Position numbers and translations under genes: made by a program
Part shown: positions 8,280 to 16,955 of the stretch, piece by piece
Layout of the letters: every line of letters begins with the position of its first letter
Numbering within the stretch: the stretch's first letter is position 1
DNA from: Paracoccaceae bacterium
GTDB taxonomy: Bacteria; Pseudomonadota; Alphaproteobacteria; Rhodobacterales; Rhodobacteraceae
Reading direction: 5' to 3'
NCBI GenBank assembly: GCA_028749255.1
Contig: JAQTYE010000012.1
Span: forward strand, 1-34,118
DNA: 34,118 nt
Notes under the pieces: model-generated
The model's database searches: none
Seen by the model: only the letters and a program-made list of their open reading frames with translations
Told to the model about the DNA's origin: nothing

Positions 8280-8999
8280 ATGAAAATTTGCATTCTCGAA
8301 GCCGACCGCCCCGCCGAGGCCTTTCAACCCGCGCACGGCACTTATGCCGGCATGTTCGAACGCTGGCTGGGCGCGGCCCTGCCAGAGGCCACCTTCACCC
8401 GGATTTTCGTGGCGGGCGGCGAGGCCCTTCCCGAGGATCCGACCGTTTTCGACGGGTATCTGGTTACCGGGGCGCGCGCCGGGGTTTACGAAGACCACGA
8501 CTGGATCGCGCCGCTGGGCGCCTTTTTGCGGGACTGTGCGGCGGCGCGCGTGCCGCTGACCGGGGTCTGTTTTGGCCATCAGATCATGGCGCAGGCCTTC
8601 GGTGGCGAGGTCCGCAAATCCGACGCGGGCTGGGTCATCGGGCGGCATGCGCATGATCTGACCGATGACGGGGCCGCGTTGTTTGGCGCGGGGCCGCTGG
8701 CGGCGCTGTCGTTTCATCAAGATCAGGTGATCACGCCCCCCGCGGGCGCCCGGCGCGTGCTGTCAAGCCCGGCCTCGCCCAATGGCGGGCTGTGCTATGA
8801 CTTTCCGGCGCTGTCGGTGCAGTTCCATCCTGAATTCGCGCCCGCCTATATCCGTGATCTGCTGGTCGCGGCCTCTGGCATCCGGGTGCCGCAGGATCTG
8901 GCCCAAACCGCGCTCGACAGCCTGTCGGCGCCGCTGGACGGGGACCGTGTCGCGAAAGGCTTTGCGAATTTTCTGCGGGCCCATACACTGGCGCGGTGA
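8280..8999 (+). CDS. Class I glutamine amidotransferase-like hydrolase
   Basis: A 239-residue cytoplasmic protein of the GMP-synthase-like class I amidotransferase group. The nucleophile elbow is GVCFGHQ with C97, and the catalytic His-Glu pair is H183/E185 in VQFHPEF. Nothing indicates a fused synthase domain. In the gamma-glutamyl polyamine pathway the last step is hydrolysis of gamma-glutamyl-GABA, done in E. coli by PuuD, a different class I subgroup. Here the position after puuC suggests this protein fills that role; this is inference. No good Shine-Dalgarno precedes ATG 8280, and a strong hairpin ends just upstream. The stop TGA (8997-8999) overlaps the next start as TGATG, coupling it to rpoN. 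Confidence 0.82.
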   Translation: MKICILEADRPAEAFQPAHGTYAGMFERWLGAALPEATFTRIFVAGGEALPEDPTVFDGYLVTGARAGVYEDHDWIAPLGAFLRDCAAARVPLTGVCFGHQIMAQAFGGEVRKSDAGWVIGRHAHDLTDDGAALFGAGPLAALSFHQDQVITPPAGARRVLSSPASPNGGLCYDFPALSVQFHPEFAPAYIRDLLVAASGIRVPQDLAQTALDSLSAPLDGDRVAKGFANFLRAHTLAR

Positions 9000-10243
9000 T
9001 GAAACTCGCCCATGAAACCGCGCTGCGCCAGACCACCGGGCTCAAGCAAACGCTTGGGCTCGAGGCGCGCCGGGCGATTGGCTTTCTAAGTCTGTCGAAC
9101 ACCGATCTGACCGAACTGCTGCGCGAGGCGGCATCGGACAATCCGGTGCTGCGGTTGCGGTTGCCGCCCGTGGTGTCCAACCCGGTCGAGGCCGAGGCGC
9201 AGGGCCCGTCGCTGAGCGCGCATGTGCTGGCGCAGTTGCCCCGGCTGGTGCCGCGCGCGCCCGATCAGCGCGTGGCGCTGGCGCTGGCCGAGGCACTGGA
9301 CGGCGCGGGGTTTGTCACACAGCCGCTGGACCAGATCGCGGCGCGGCTGGGCTGCACGGTGGCGCGGGTCGCGCAGGTGCTGCGCGCGCTGCAACAGATC
9401 GAGCCGCGCGGGTTGTTCGCGCGCTCTCTCGCCGAATGTCTGGCGTTGCAACTGGCCGAACGCGGGCCGATTGACCCCGAGATGCAGCGTGTTCTGGATC
9501 ACCTGCCCAGCCTGGCCGGGGGCGGGGTTGCGGCGCTTGCGGTGCGCACGGGGGTAAGTGATGCGCGCCTGGCGATGCATCTGGCGCAGCTGCGCGACCT
9601 GGATCCGCGCCCGGCGGCCGCCTTTGCGCAGGATCTGGCCGCGACCCGGGTGCCCGACCTGATTTTCAGCTGCGAAGCGGGCATCTGGCAGGCGTTGCTG
9701 AACCCCGAAACCCTGCCGCAGGCCTGGCTGGACCCTGCGCTGTTGGGAACGATCCCACGCGGGTCGGCACTCAGCCATAACCGCCAGCAGGCCCGCCATC
9801 TGCTGCGCGCCCTCGATCAGCGCAACCGGGCGCTTCTGGCGCTGGGGGCGGTGTTGGCGCGGGCGCAGGCCGGGTTTCTGGCACAAGGGGCGGCGGTGCT
9901 TGCGCCCCTGACAATGCGGCAGGTCGCGCAGGAGATCGGCATGCACGAAAGCTCGGTCGGGCGGATGGTGAATTCCGGCTCGGCCCGCACGCCCGCAGGC
10001 ATCGTGCCACTGCGTGCGTTTTTCAGCCGGCCTGCCTCGCGCTCCGAGGAGGGCACCGCGACCAGTGCCGCCGCTGTCATTGCGCGGCTGCAGGCATTGA
10101 TCGCGGCGGAAACCACAGCCCTGTCGGATGCGGCGCTATGCGATGTGCTTGGGGCGGCGGGGGTGCAGATTTCGCGTCGCGTGGTGGCAAAATACCGCGC
10201 GCAGGCGGGTATTCCGCCCGCGCATTTGCGGCGCGGGCGTTAG
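8999..10243 (+). CDS. rpoN: RNA polymerase sigma-54 factor, short divergent paralogue
   Basis: 414 residues, against roughly 480-500 for a typical RpoN. Region I is recognisable (LRQTTGLKQTLGLEARRAI followed by LSLSNTDLTELL), but the acidic region II linker is almost absent, which explains the length. The core-binding region has LDPRPAAAFAQDL. The HTH is LTMRQVAQEIGMHESSVGR, followed by TPAGIVPLRAFFS. The RpoN box reads SRRVVAKYR instead of the consensus ARRTVAKYR, so two positions differ. ATG 8999 overlaps the previous stop; GTG 8996 is possible. Position at the end of an operon headed by a sigma-54 activator suggests a dedicated sigma factor for this locus, while housekeeping RpoN would be elsewhere. 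Some Rhodobacter species are known to carry several specialised RpoN copies. Confidence 0.85.
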   Translation: MKLAHETALRQTTGLKQTLGLEARRAIGFLSLSNTDLTELLREAASDNPVLRLRLPPVVSNPVEAEAQGPSLSAHVLAQLPRLVPRAPDQRVALALAEALDGAGFVTQPLDQIAARLGCTVARVAQVLRALQQIEPRGLFARSLAECLALQLAERGPIDPEMQRVLDHLPSLAGGGVAALAVRTGVSDARLAMHLAQLRDLDPRPAAAFAQDLAATRVPDLIFSCEAGIWQALLNPETLPQAWLDPALLGTIPRGSALSHNRQQARHLLRALDQRNRALLALGAVLARAQAGFLAQGAAVLAPLTMRQVAQEIGMHESSVGRMVNSGSARTPAGIVPLRAFFSRPASRSEEGTATSAAAVIARLQALIAAETTALSDAALCDVLGAAGVQISRRVVAKYRAQAGIPPAHLRRGR

Positions 10244-10255
10244 GGCTCAGCCCGC
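10233..10255. terminator. Hairpin spanning the convergent rpoN and hemB stops
   Basis: GCGGGC (10233-10238) pairs with GCCCGC (10250-10255) across the 3-base gap between the two stop codons. It could serve both strands, but there is no U-run, so intrinsic termination is doubtful. Confidence 0.3.
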
Positions 10256-11248
10256 CGTCAGCAAGCGCGCGGCAGTGGGCGCGAAATAGGTCAGCACCCC
10301 GTCACAGCCCGCCCGGCGGAACGCCATCAGGCTTTCGAGCACCACCTTGTCATGGTCGAGCCAGCCATTCTGGATCGCCGCCATCAGCATCGCGTATTCA
10401 CCCGACACCTGATAGGCATAGGTCGGCACGCCGAACGCGTCTTTGACCCGGTGGCAGATGTCGAGATAGGGCATCCCCGGCTTGACCATCACCATATCGG
10501 CGCCCTCGGCCAGATCGCGCGCGACCAGCCGCAGCGCCTCGTCCGAATTGCCGGGGTTCATCTGATAGGTCTTCTTGTCGCCCTTCAGCGCCCCCGAGGC
10601 GCCGACCGCATCGCGAAACGGGCCGTAAAACGCGCTGGCGTATTTCGCGGCGTAACTCAGGATCGTCACGTCGGTATGGCCCGCCGTTTCCAGCGCCGAG
10701 CGCAGCGCGCCGATCCGACCATCCATCATGTCCGACGGGCCCAGAATGTCGGCGCCTGCCTCGGCCTGCGCGACGCCCATTTTTACAAGGCATTCAACGG
10801 TTTCATCGTTCAGGATCACCCCGTCACGCACCAGCCCGTCATGGCCATTGGCATTATAGGGATCAAGCGCGATATCGGTCATGATCGCGATTTCGGGCAC
10901 CGCCGCCTTGATCGCACGGATCACCTGATTGACGAAATTGTCCGGCGCCCAGGCCATCTCGCAGCGTTCGGTTTTGACGGCCGGGTCGGTATAGGGAAAC
11001 AGACAGATCGCCGGGATGCCCAGGGTCGCGGCCTCTTCGGCGGCGCGGATCGCACCCTCAAGTGTGCGGCGCACCACACCCGGCATCGAGGAAATTTCGA
11101 CATCGGCGCCGGGCACATCGGTGATGAAAATCGGCCAGATCAGGTCTTTTACGCTGAGCCGATGTTCCTGCGCCAGATCGCGCAGGGCGGCGGTGCGGCG
11201 CAGACGGCGCAGGCGGGTATGGGGGAAGGGCGGAAGGATCGGGTGCAT
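10247..11248 (-). CDS. hemB: Delta-aminolevulinic acid dehydratase (porphobilinogen synthase)
   Basis: A 333-residue cytoplasmic enzyme that condenses two 5-aminolevulinate molecules to porphobilinogen in haem, bacteriochlorophyll and cobalamin synthesis. The Schiff-base lysines are K202 (SYAAKYASAFYGPF) and K256 (MVMVKPGMPYLD). Other signatures are GPSDMMDGRIGA and YQVSGEYAM. The segment that carries the three zinc cysteines in zinc-type enzymes reads MTDIALDPYNANGHDG here, without cysteines, so the enzyme is of the zinc-independent type known in many proteobacteria. Start ATG 11246-11248 has AGAGGAG about 8 bases upstream. Its 3' end faces rpoN with only 3 bases between. Upstream lies a divergent membrane-protein gene. 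Confidence 0.96.
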   Translation of the reverse strand: MHPILPPFPHTRLRRLRRTAALRDLAQEHRLSVKDLIWPIFITDVPGADVEISSMPGVVRRTLEGAIRAAEEAATLGIPAICLFPYTDPAVKTERCEMAWAPDNFVNQVIRAIKAAVPEIAIMTDIALDPYNANGHDGLVRDGVILNDETVECLVKMGVAQAEAGADILGPSDMMDGRIGALRSALETAGHTDVTILSYAAKYASAFYGPFRDAVGASGALKGDKKTYQMNPGNSDEALRLVARDLAEGADMVMVKPGMPYLDICHRVKDAFGVPTYAYQVSGEYAMLMAAIQNGWLDHDKVVLESLMAFRRAGCDGVLTYFAPTAARLLTAG

Positions 11249-11408
11249 GGGCTGACTCCTCTGGCTGTGCCTGAGGTGCCACGGATCGGCGCCGGGCTCA
11301 AGCCTTGGTGCGTGGGCAAATCCGTGAAACGGGTGGTTTCGCTGGGCGTGAACATGGTCTAGTCTCGCGCCAAATCAGGCCGGAACGGCCCGTTGTGTGA
11401 GGCGTTGC

Positions 11409-11942
11409 GTGCATATTTTCGACACCGTGCTAGAGTTGATCAACATGCGCTCTTTTTCCAACCTGTGGTATTGGATCGCGTTGGCGGTGACCTGGTCATC
11501 GGCCTCGCATTGGGTGCTGGGGGTGCCGTTCGACATGGTGTTGCGCGCCCGGCGCAGGGGCGGGCGCGCGGCCGAGGATCTGGTCACGCTGACCCGCGTC
11601 AATGTGGCGCGGCTATTGATGATCGGGCGCGAGGGCGGGATGGTTCTGTCGGTGGTGGCATCCTTCGTGCTGACCAGCCTGGGCGTTCTGGGCTTTGGCT
11701 ATCATATGGAATTCGCGCAGGCGGTATTCCTGATGGCATTTCCGCTGGCTTTCGTGGGGCTGCTGAGCCTGCGTGCCGCCGCCCGGTTCGAACCGCTGCT
11801 GGAAAACGGGGTCGCGCCGGACGCGGTGGCAAAGATGCTGGCACGGCATCGGGTATCGGTTCAAGCGGTGGGAATGGTGGCCATTCTGGTGACCACGATG
11901 TGGGGCATGCTGCAAAATTTCAGCATCTCGGTTCTGGGCTGA
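11409..11942 (+). CDS. Conserved small membrane protein of unknown function
   Basis: About 177 residues with four hydrophobic segments, near residues 19-40, 70-92, 99-119 and 148-168. I choose GTG 11409 because GAGG at 11399-11402 is 6 bases upstream and the resulting N-terminus (VHIFDTVLELINMRSFSN) is amphipathic. ATG 11445 would remove that helix but still leave all membrane segments; GTG 11397 is further upstream. Basic clusters (RARRRGGRA) follow the first helix, and ARHRVSVQAV precedes the last. I do not recognise a functional motif. From memory, similar Rhodobacterales proteins are sometimes labelled as a SufBCD-associated component, but nothing in the sequence supports an Fe-S role. 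It lies between hemB (divergent) and mfd (62 bases downstream, same strand). Confidence 0.75.
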   Translation: MHIFDTVLELINMRSFSNLWYWIALAVTWSSASHWVLGVPFDMVLRARRRGGRAAEDLVTLTRVNVARLLMIGREGGMVLSVVASFVLTSLGVLGFGYHMEFAQAVFLMAFPLAFVGLLSLRAAARFEPLLENGVAPDAVAKMLARHRVSVQAVGMVAILVTTMWGMLQNFSISVLG

Positions 11943-11969
11943 CAAGGGGCGCAGTGCCGCGGCACGGGC

Positions 11970-11998
11970 TTGACAGCGCCGCGTAAGGGGCTAGCGAA
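11970..11998 (+). promoter_or_regulatory. Candidate mfd promoter placing the start site at the ATG
   Basis: TTGACA at 11970-11975 is followed after 16 bases by TAGCGA (11992-11997). A start about 7 bases downstream would fall at 12004-12005, the A of the mfd ATG, so the mRNA would be leaderless. No Shine-Dalgarno is visible just before the ATG, which agrees. Confidence 0.45.
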
Positions 11999-12004
11999 GA
12001 CGCG

Positions 12005-15000
12005 ATGGAGCATTTTCTACTTTCCGGTGCCCCCGAGGGGTTTGACGCGCAGCTTCTGGCGAAGGAACTGGCCAAGGGCCAGCCCGTCGTGCATGTCGCG
12101 CGCGATGATCGGCGGCTTGAGGCGATGCGCGCGGCGCTGGCGTTTTTCGCCCCCGATGCGGTGGTTCTGACGCTGCCCGCCTGGGATTGTCTGCCCTATG
12201 ACCGGGTTTCGCCCAATCCCGATATTTCGGCCACGCGGATGGCCACGCTGGCGGCGCTGCAGGCCGGTCTGCCGGGACCGTTCATCTTGCTGACCACGCT
12301 GTCGGCGGCGATGCAGCGGGTGCCGGCGCGCGACGTGCTGGCGCGTTCAAGCTTCACCGCCAAGGTCGGTGGGCGCATCGACGAGGCGGCGTTGCGCCAG
12401 TTTCTGGTGCGGATGGGGTTTTCGCCCGCCTCGACCGTATCCGAGCCCGGCGATTACGCGGTGCGCGGCGGCATTATCGACATCTTTCCGCCGGGCGAGG
12501 GTGGTCCGGTCCGGCTCGATCTGTTCGGCGATGTGCTGGATGGGGCGCGCCGCTTCGATCCGGTCAGCCAGCGCACCATCGAGCCGTTGAAAGCCATCGA
12601 GCTGGCCCCGGTCAGCGAGGTCATTCTGGACGAGCCCTCGATCGCGCGGTTCCGGCAGACCTACCGCGTGGAATTTGGCGCGGGCGGCGCCGAAGACCCG
12701 CTTTATGAGGCGGTCAGCGCCGGGCGCAAACATGCGGGCATGGAGCATTGGCTGGGCTTCTTCCACGAGCGGTTGGAAACGATTTTCGACTATCTGCCGC
12801 GCGCCGCCATCGTGCTGGACGATCAGCTTGACGCGATCCGCGAGGCGCGCTGGGTCAGTATCGCCGATCAATACGACACCCGCCGCGAGGCGATGAGCCG
12901 CCGTGACCGGGTGGACAGCGTCTATAAACCGGCGGCGCCCGATCTGCTGTATCTGGACGAATCCGGCTGGACCGCAGCACTTGCAGCGCGCCGGGTGCTG
13001 CGGCTGCAAGTGCTGGCCGCGCCGCCGGGGCCGGGGATTTTGGCGACAGGCGGGCGTATCGGGCGCAACTTTGCCCCCGAACGCCAATTGGAAAACGTTA
13101 GTCTTTTCCAAGCCTTGAAAGACCATGTTACGGCGCGCCTGGCGGTGGGGCCCGTGGTGATTGCCAGTTGGTCCGAGGGCGCGCGCGAACGCCTGAAAGG
13201 CCTGATGGAGGACGAAGGCGTCACCGGCGCCCGGCTGATCCGCGATGCGCGCGACATCGGGCCGGGGGTGAACCTGTGCATCTGGCCTCTGGATCAGGGT
13301 TTCGAGGCCAGCGCGCCCGCACAGCCGATCACGGTGATTTCGGAACAGGACGTGCTGGGCGACCGGCTGATCCGCGCGCCGCGCAAGAAGCGCAAGGCCG
13401 AGAACTTCCTGACCGAGGCGCAATCGCTCAGCCCCGGCGATCTGGTGGTGCATGTCGATCACGGCGTCGGGCGCTACAAGGGGTTGGAAACGATCACCGC
13501 GCTGGGGGCGCCGCATGATTGCGTGGCGCTGGAATATGCGGGCGGTGACCGGCTGTTCCTGCCGGTTGAAAACATCGAATTGCTCAGCCGTTACGGCCAT
13601 GAAGAGGGGCTTCTGGACAAGCTCGGCGGCGGTGCGTGGCAGGCCAAGAAGGCCAAGCTGAAAGAACGTATCCGGCAGATTGCCGACAAGCTGATGCGGA
13701 TCGCCGCCGAAAGGTTGTTGCGCGCAGCCCCCATTCTGGAGGCGCCGCATCACGAATGGGAGGCCTTCGCCGCGCGTTTCCCCTATACCGAAACCGATGA
13801 CCAGATGGCCGCGATCGAGGATGTGGTGGGCGATCTGGCCTCGGGGCGGCCGATGGACCGGCTGATCGTGGGCGACGTGGGCTTTGGCAAGACCGAGGTG
13901 GCGATGCGCGCGGCCTTTGTAGCGGCGCAATCGGGGGTGCAGGTTGCGGTGATCGCGCCCACGACCCTGTTGGCGCGCCAGCATTACAAGACCTTCACCG
14001 AACGCTTCCGCGGCACCGCGATCACCGTGCGCCCGCTGTCGCGGTTCGTGTCGGCGAAAGAGGCTGCGAAAACCCGCGAAGGTTTGGCCGAGGGCACCGT
14101 CGATATCGTGATCGGCACCCATGCGGTGCTGGCCAAATCGGTGCGCTTCAAACATCTGGGCCTTCTGGTGATCGACGAGGAACAGCATTTCGGCGTGCAG
14201 CACAAGGAACGGCTGAAGGAGATGCGCAGCGAAATCCATGTGCTGACGCTGACCGCGACGCCGATCCCGCGCACACTGCAGTTGTCGCTGACCGGCGTGC
14301 GCGACTTGAGCCTGATTGGCACACCGCCGGTGGACCGTCTGGCGATCCGCACCTATGTCAGCGAGTTCGACGCGGTGACGATCCGCGAGGCGCTGCTGCG
14401 CGAACGCTATCGTGGCGGGCAAAGTTTTTATGTGGTTCCGCGAATTTCTGATCTTCCAGAAATCGAGGAATTCCTGAAAACCCATGTCCCCGAGGTCAGC
14501 TATCTGGTGGCGCATGGGCAGATGGCGGCGGGCGAGCTCGACGACCGGATGAACGCATTTTACGACGGCAAATTCGATGTGCTGCTTGCTACGACCATCG
14601 TCGAAAGCGGGCTGGATATTCCGACCGCGAACACGATGATCATCCACCGGGCCGATATGTTCGGGCTCAGCCAGCTGTATCAGATCCGCGGCCGGGTCGG
14701 GCGATCCAAGGCGCGGGCCTATTGCTATCTGACGACAAAACCGCGGATGCCCCTGACACCGCAGGCCACGAAACGGCTGCGGCTGCTGGGCAGTCTGGAC
14801 AGTCTGGGCGCGGGGTTCAGTCTCGCCTCGCAAGACCTTGACCTGCGCGGCGCGGGCAACCTGCTGGGCGAGGAACAGTCGGGCCATATCAAGGAAGTCG
14901 GATACGAGCTGTATCAGGCGATGCTGGAAGAGACGATTGCCAAGCTAAAATCGGGCGAGCTGACCGAGGCGGGCGACGATGGCGAATGGTCACCGCAGAT

Positions 15001-15454
15001 CAACCTTGGCGTGCCGGTGATGATCCCCGAGGCGTTCATCCCCGATCTGGATGTGCGGCTGGGCCTGTATCGTCGGCTGTCCGGGCTGACCACCAAGGTC
15101 GAACTGGAGGGTTTTGCCGCCGAACTGATCGACCGCTTCGGCCCGCTGCCAAAAGAGGTGAACACCCTGCTTTTGGTGGTGCGGATCAAGGCGATGTGCA
15201 AACGTGCCCATATCGCGCGGATGGATGCCGGGCCAAAAGGCGCGACCGTGCAGTTCCACATGGACAAATTTCCCAACCCGGCCGGGCTGGTGGAATTCAT
15301 GCATGCGCAAAACGGCATGGCCAAGATTCAGGGCAACAAGGTTGTGGTGCGGCGCGACTGGGGTTCGGACGCCGACAAGATCAAGGGCGCCTTCGCGATT
15401 GCCCGCGATCTGGCCGAAAAGGTCATCGCCGCCAAGAAAGCCGCCAAGGGCTGA
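12005..15454 (+). CDS. mfd: Transcription-repair coupling factor
   Basis: A 1149-residue protein, the canonical Mfd length. It displaces RNA polymerase stalled at DNA lesions and recruits UvrA. The N-terminal UvrB-like module has LPAWDCLPYDRVSPN and GDYAVRGGIIDIFPPG. The polymerase-interacting domain near residue 475 starts at LSPGDLVVHVDHGVGRYKG. The RecG-like motor has Walker A GDVGFGKTEVAMRAAF (about 622-637), DEEQ-box LVIDEEQHFGVQHKERLK (about 722-739), TATPIPRTLQ, and motif VI in QIRGRVGRSKARAYCYL. The C-terminal TRCF domain follows (LGVPVMIPEAFIPD, RLGLYRRL). Residues 1-60 include an FLLSGAPEGFDAQLLAKEL start that fits ATG 12005. The gene ends before a convergent repeat/terminator shared with the MFS gene. 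Confidence 0.97.
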   Translation: MEHFLLSGAPEGFDAQLLAKELAKGQPVVHVARDDRRLEAMRAALAFFAPDAVVLTLPAWDCLPYDRVSPNPDISATRMATLAALQAGLPGPFILLTTLSAAMQRVPARDVLARSSFTAKVGGRIDEAALRQFLVRMGFSPASTVSEPGDYAVRGGIIDIFPPGEGGPVRLDLFGDVLDGARRFDPVSQRTIEPLKAIELAPVSEVILDEPSIARFRQTYRVEFGAGGAEDPLYEAVSAGRKHAGMEHWLGFFHERLETIFDYLPRAAIVLDDQLDAIREARWVSIADQYDTRREAMSRRDRVDSVYKPAAPDLLYLDESGWTAALAARRVLRLQVLAAPPGPGILATGGRIGRNFAPERQLENVSLFQALKDHVTARLAVGPVVIASWSEGARERLKGLMEDEGVTGARLIRDARDIGPGVNLCIWPLDQGFEASAPAQPITVISEQDVLGDRLIRAPRKKRKAENFLTEAQSLSPGDLVVHVDHGVGRYKGLETITALGAPHDCVALEYAGGDRLFLPVENIELLSRYGHEEGLLDKLGGGAWQAKKAKLKERIRQIADKLMRIAAERLLRAAPILEAPHHEWEAFAARFPYTETDDQMAAIEDVVGDLASGRPMDRLIVGDVGFGKTEVAMRAAFVAAQSGVQVAVIAPTTLLARQHYKTFTERFRGTAITVRPLSRFVSAKEAAKTREGLAEGTVDIVIGTHAVLAKSVRFKHLGLLVIDEEQHFGVQHKERLKEMRSEIHVLTLTATPIPRTLQLSLTGVRDLSLIGTPPVDRLAIRTYVSEFDAVTIREALLRERYRGGQSFYVVPRISDLPEIEEFLKTHVPEVSYLVAHGQMAAGELDDRMNAFYDGKFDVLLATTIVESGLDIPTANTMIIHRADMFGLSQLYQIRGRVGRSKARAYCYLTTKPRMPLTPQATKRLRLLGSLDSLGAGFSLASQDLDLRGAGNLLGEEQSGHIKEVGYELYQAMLEETIAKLKSGELTEAGDDGEWSPQINLGVPVMIPEAFIPDLDVRLGLYRRLSGLTTKVELEGFAAELIDRFGPLPKEVNTLLLVVRIKAMCKRAHIARMDAGPKGATVQFHMDKFPNPAGLVEFMHAQNGMAKIQGNKVVVRRDWGSDADKIKGAFAIARDLAEKVIAAKKAAKG

Positions 15455-15479
15455 GCCCGCGCGGGACATTCTGCGCGAC

Positions 15480-15590
15480 GGGGGGCGCCGCCCCCTCTGC
15501 GGCTGCGCAGCATTCACCCCCGGGATATTTGGACCAAAGTGAAAGGGCGTCGTTGTTCTTCACTTTGGTCTCAATTGCCCCGGGGGCCGC
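15480..15590. repeat. Intergenic repeat copy A: composite inverted element between convergent genes
   Basis: A small hairpin GGGGGC-GCC-GCCCCC (15481-15495) is followed by CCCCCGGG (15517-15524), which pairs with CCCGGGGG (15579-15586). Inside it, GACCAAAGTGAA (15532-15543) and TTCACTTTGGTC (15559-15570) form a perfect 12-base-pair stem with a 15-base loop. The two halves are inverted copies of one CCCGGGATATTTGG-CCAAAGTGAA unit. Lying between mfd (+) and the MFS gene (-), it can end transcription from both sides. Three related copies occur in this window. Confidence 0.75.
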
Positions 15591-15599
15591 GCCCCTGCG

Positions 15600-16826
15600 T
15601 CACCCTAGGTCAACCGTGCGGCGCATCAGCACCCAGGCCAATGCCGAACAGATCAGCGTGGCGCAGATGATCGGCAGGGCCGAGCCGTTGAACATCAACC
15701 CCACCGGCGCCGCGATCATCACCGCGCCCACGGTGGACAGGGCGGTGACGACAGAGGCCGTCATTCCCGCCAGATGCCCCATCTTCTGCATCGCCAGCGC
15801 GTTCAGGTTGCCAAAGGTCACGCCTGCCATGAAGAACACGCTGACCGACCACACGAACACCGCGCCAAAGCCCACGCCGCCCATCGGCAGGCCAAGACCC
15901 ACAAGCACCAGCATGATGCCCGAGCAGATCACCTGCATCAGATAGGCCGCCGTCGCGATCCGGCGCATTCCCAGATGCACAACGAATTTCGCGTTCAGCA
16001 CCGATCCCGACCCCGCCAGCAGCGCCATCAGAGCGAACCATTTCGGAAACGCCTCGGCGCTGGAGCCATAGGCCGTGAACAGTTGTTGCGACGAGGACAG
16101 CAGCGCGAACATCTGCCCGAAGCCCAGCGTCAGGATCAGTGTGTAAAGCCGCACTTCACGCTCGGCCAGCACTTCGCGCACACCCGCGACCAGCGTGCCA
16201 AGGCGCAGCGGGCGGCGGCGTTCCGGGGGCAGGGTTTCTGGTTGACGCAGATTGACCCAACTCATTCCGATCATACCAAAGGCGATGAACGCCCAGAATA
16301 CGCCACGCCAGTCGCTCAGCCCGATGATCACCGCGCCGATGGACGGGGCGACGGCTGGCACAAGAATGAAAATCATCATGATGATCGAGGTGACCCGCGC
16401 CATTTCGCGTCCGGAATACAGATCACGCACCAGCGCCATCGGCACGATCCGCGGGGCGGCGGCCCCCAGACCCTGCAGCGTGCGCGCGATCAGCAGCGCC
16501 TCGAGGCTGTTGGCCTGCGTCGCCAGAAGCGTGCCAAGCATATAAATCACGATGCCCACGGTGATCGTGCGTTTGCGCCCGAAGGCATCTGACACCGGGC
16601 CCACAACAAAGGTGCCCACCCCCATGCCCAGCACGAAGGCGGTCAGCACCAGTTGTGCGCGATTGATATCGTTCGGCGACAGCTGTGCGGCGATCTCGGG
16701 CAGGGCGGGCAGCATCGCGTCGATGGAAAATGCCACCGTCGCGGTCAGCGAGGCCAGCATTGCGGTGAATTCCGGCAACGCCAGACGGCGCGGCCCCGGA
16801 GCGGCGGGAGAAACGGATTGGGTCAC
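15600..16826 (-). CDS. MFS multidrug exporter, Bcr/CflA type
   Basis: A 408-residue inner-membrane transporter with about twelve transmembrane segments. I start at GTG 16826 (MTQSVSPAAPG), which gives the usual Bcr/CflA length with a short cytoplasmic lead into FTAMLASLTATVAFSIDAML. The open frame extends upstream, with ATG 16895 as an alternative. Motif A appears as GPVSDAFGRKRTI between helices 2 and 3. Helix 1 carries SIDAMLPALPEIA, the drug/H+ antiporter pattern with an acidic residue typical of the Bcr group. Helix 4 has ARTLQGLGAAAPRI. The substrate is unknown. It follows the FrnE-like gene on the same strand after 129 bases. That gap has a weak 6-base-pair hairpin (16925-16930 with 16946-16951) and nothing else I can name. 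Confidence 0.85.
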   Translation of the reverse strand: MTQSVSPAAPGPRRLALPEFTAMLASLTATVAFSIDAMLPALPEIAAQLSPNDINRAQLVLTAFVLGMGVGTFVVGPVSDAFGRKRTITVGIVIYMLGTLLATQANSLEALLIARTLQGLGAAAPRIVPMALVRDLYSGREMARVTSIIMMIFILVPAVAPSIGAVIIGLSDWRGVFWAFIAFGMIGMSWVNLRQPETLPPERRRPLRLGTLVAGVREVLAEREVRLYTLILTLGFGQMFALLSSSQQLFTAYGSSAEAFPKWFALMALLAGSGSVLNAKFVVHLGMRRIATAAYLMQVICSGIMLVLVGLGLPMGGVGFGAVFVWSVSVFFMAGVTFGNLNALAMQKMGHLAGMTASVVTALSTVGAVMIAAPVGLMFNGSALPIICATLICSALAWVLMRRTVDLG

Positions 16827-16955
16827 GGAAGATCTTTCGAGGTTCTGAACGCAGCAAGACACGCTCTGCGCGGCAAAAAACCAGAGATTGCGCATGAAAC
16901 CAAGGGGGCGTTGCCGCGCAGAAGCCCGGCTCTCTGTGCACAAACGCCGGGAGGT

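Noticed and set aside
6603-8720. A 705-codon minus-strand frame opposite puuC.
   Set aside because: Same third-position GC artefact; no family motif and no ribosome site.
12347-14887. An 846-codon minus-strand frame inside mfd.
   Set aside because: Mfd motifs run through the whole region on the plus strand; the antisense frame has low-complexity composition.
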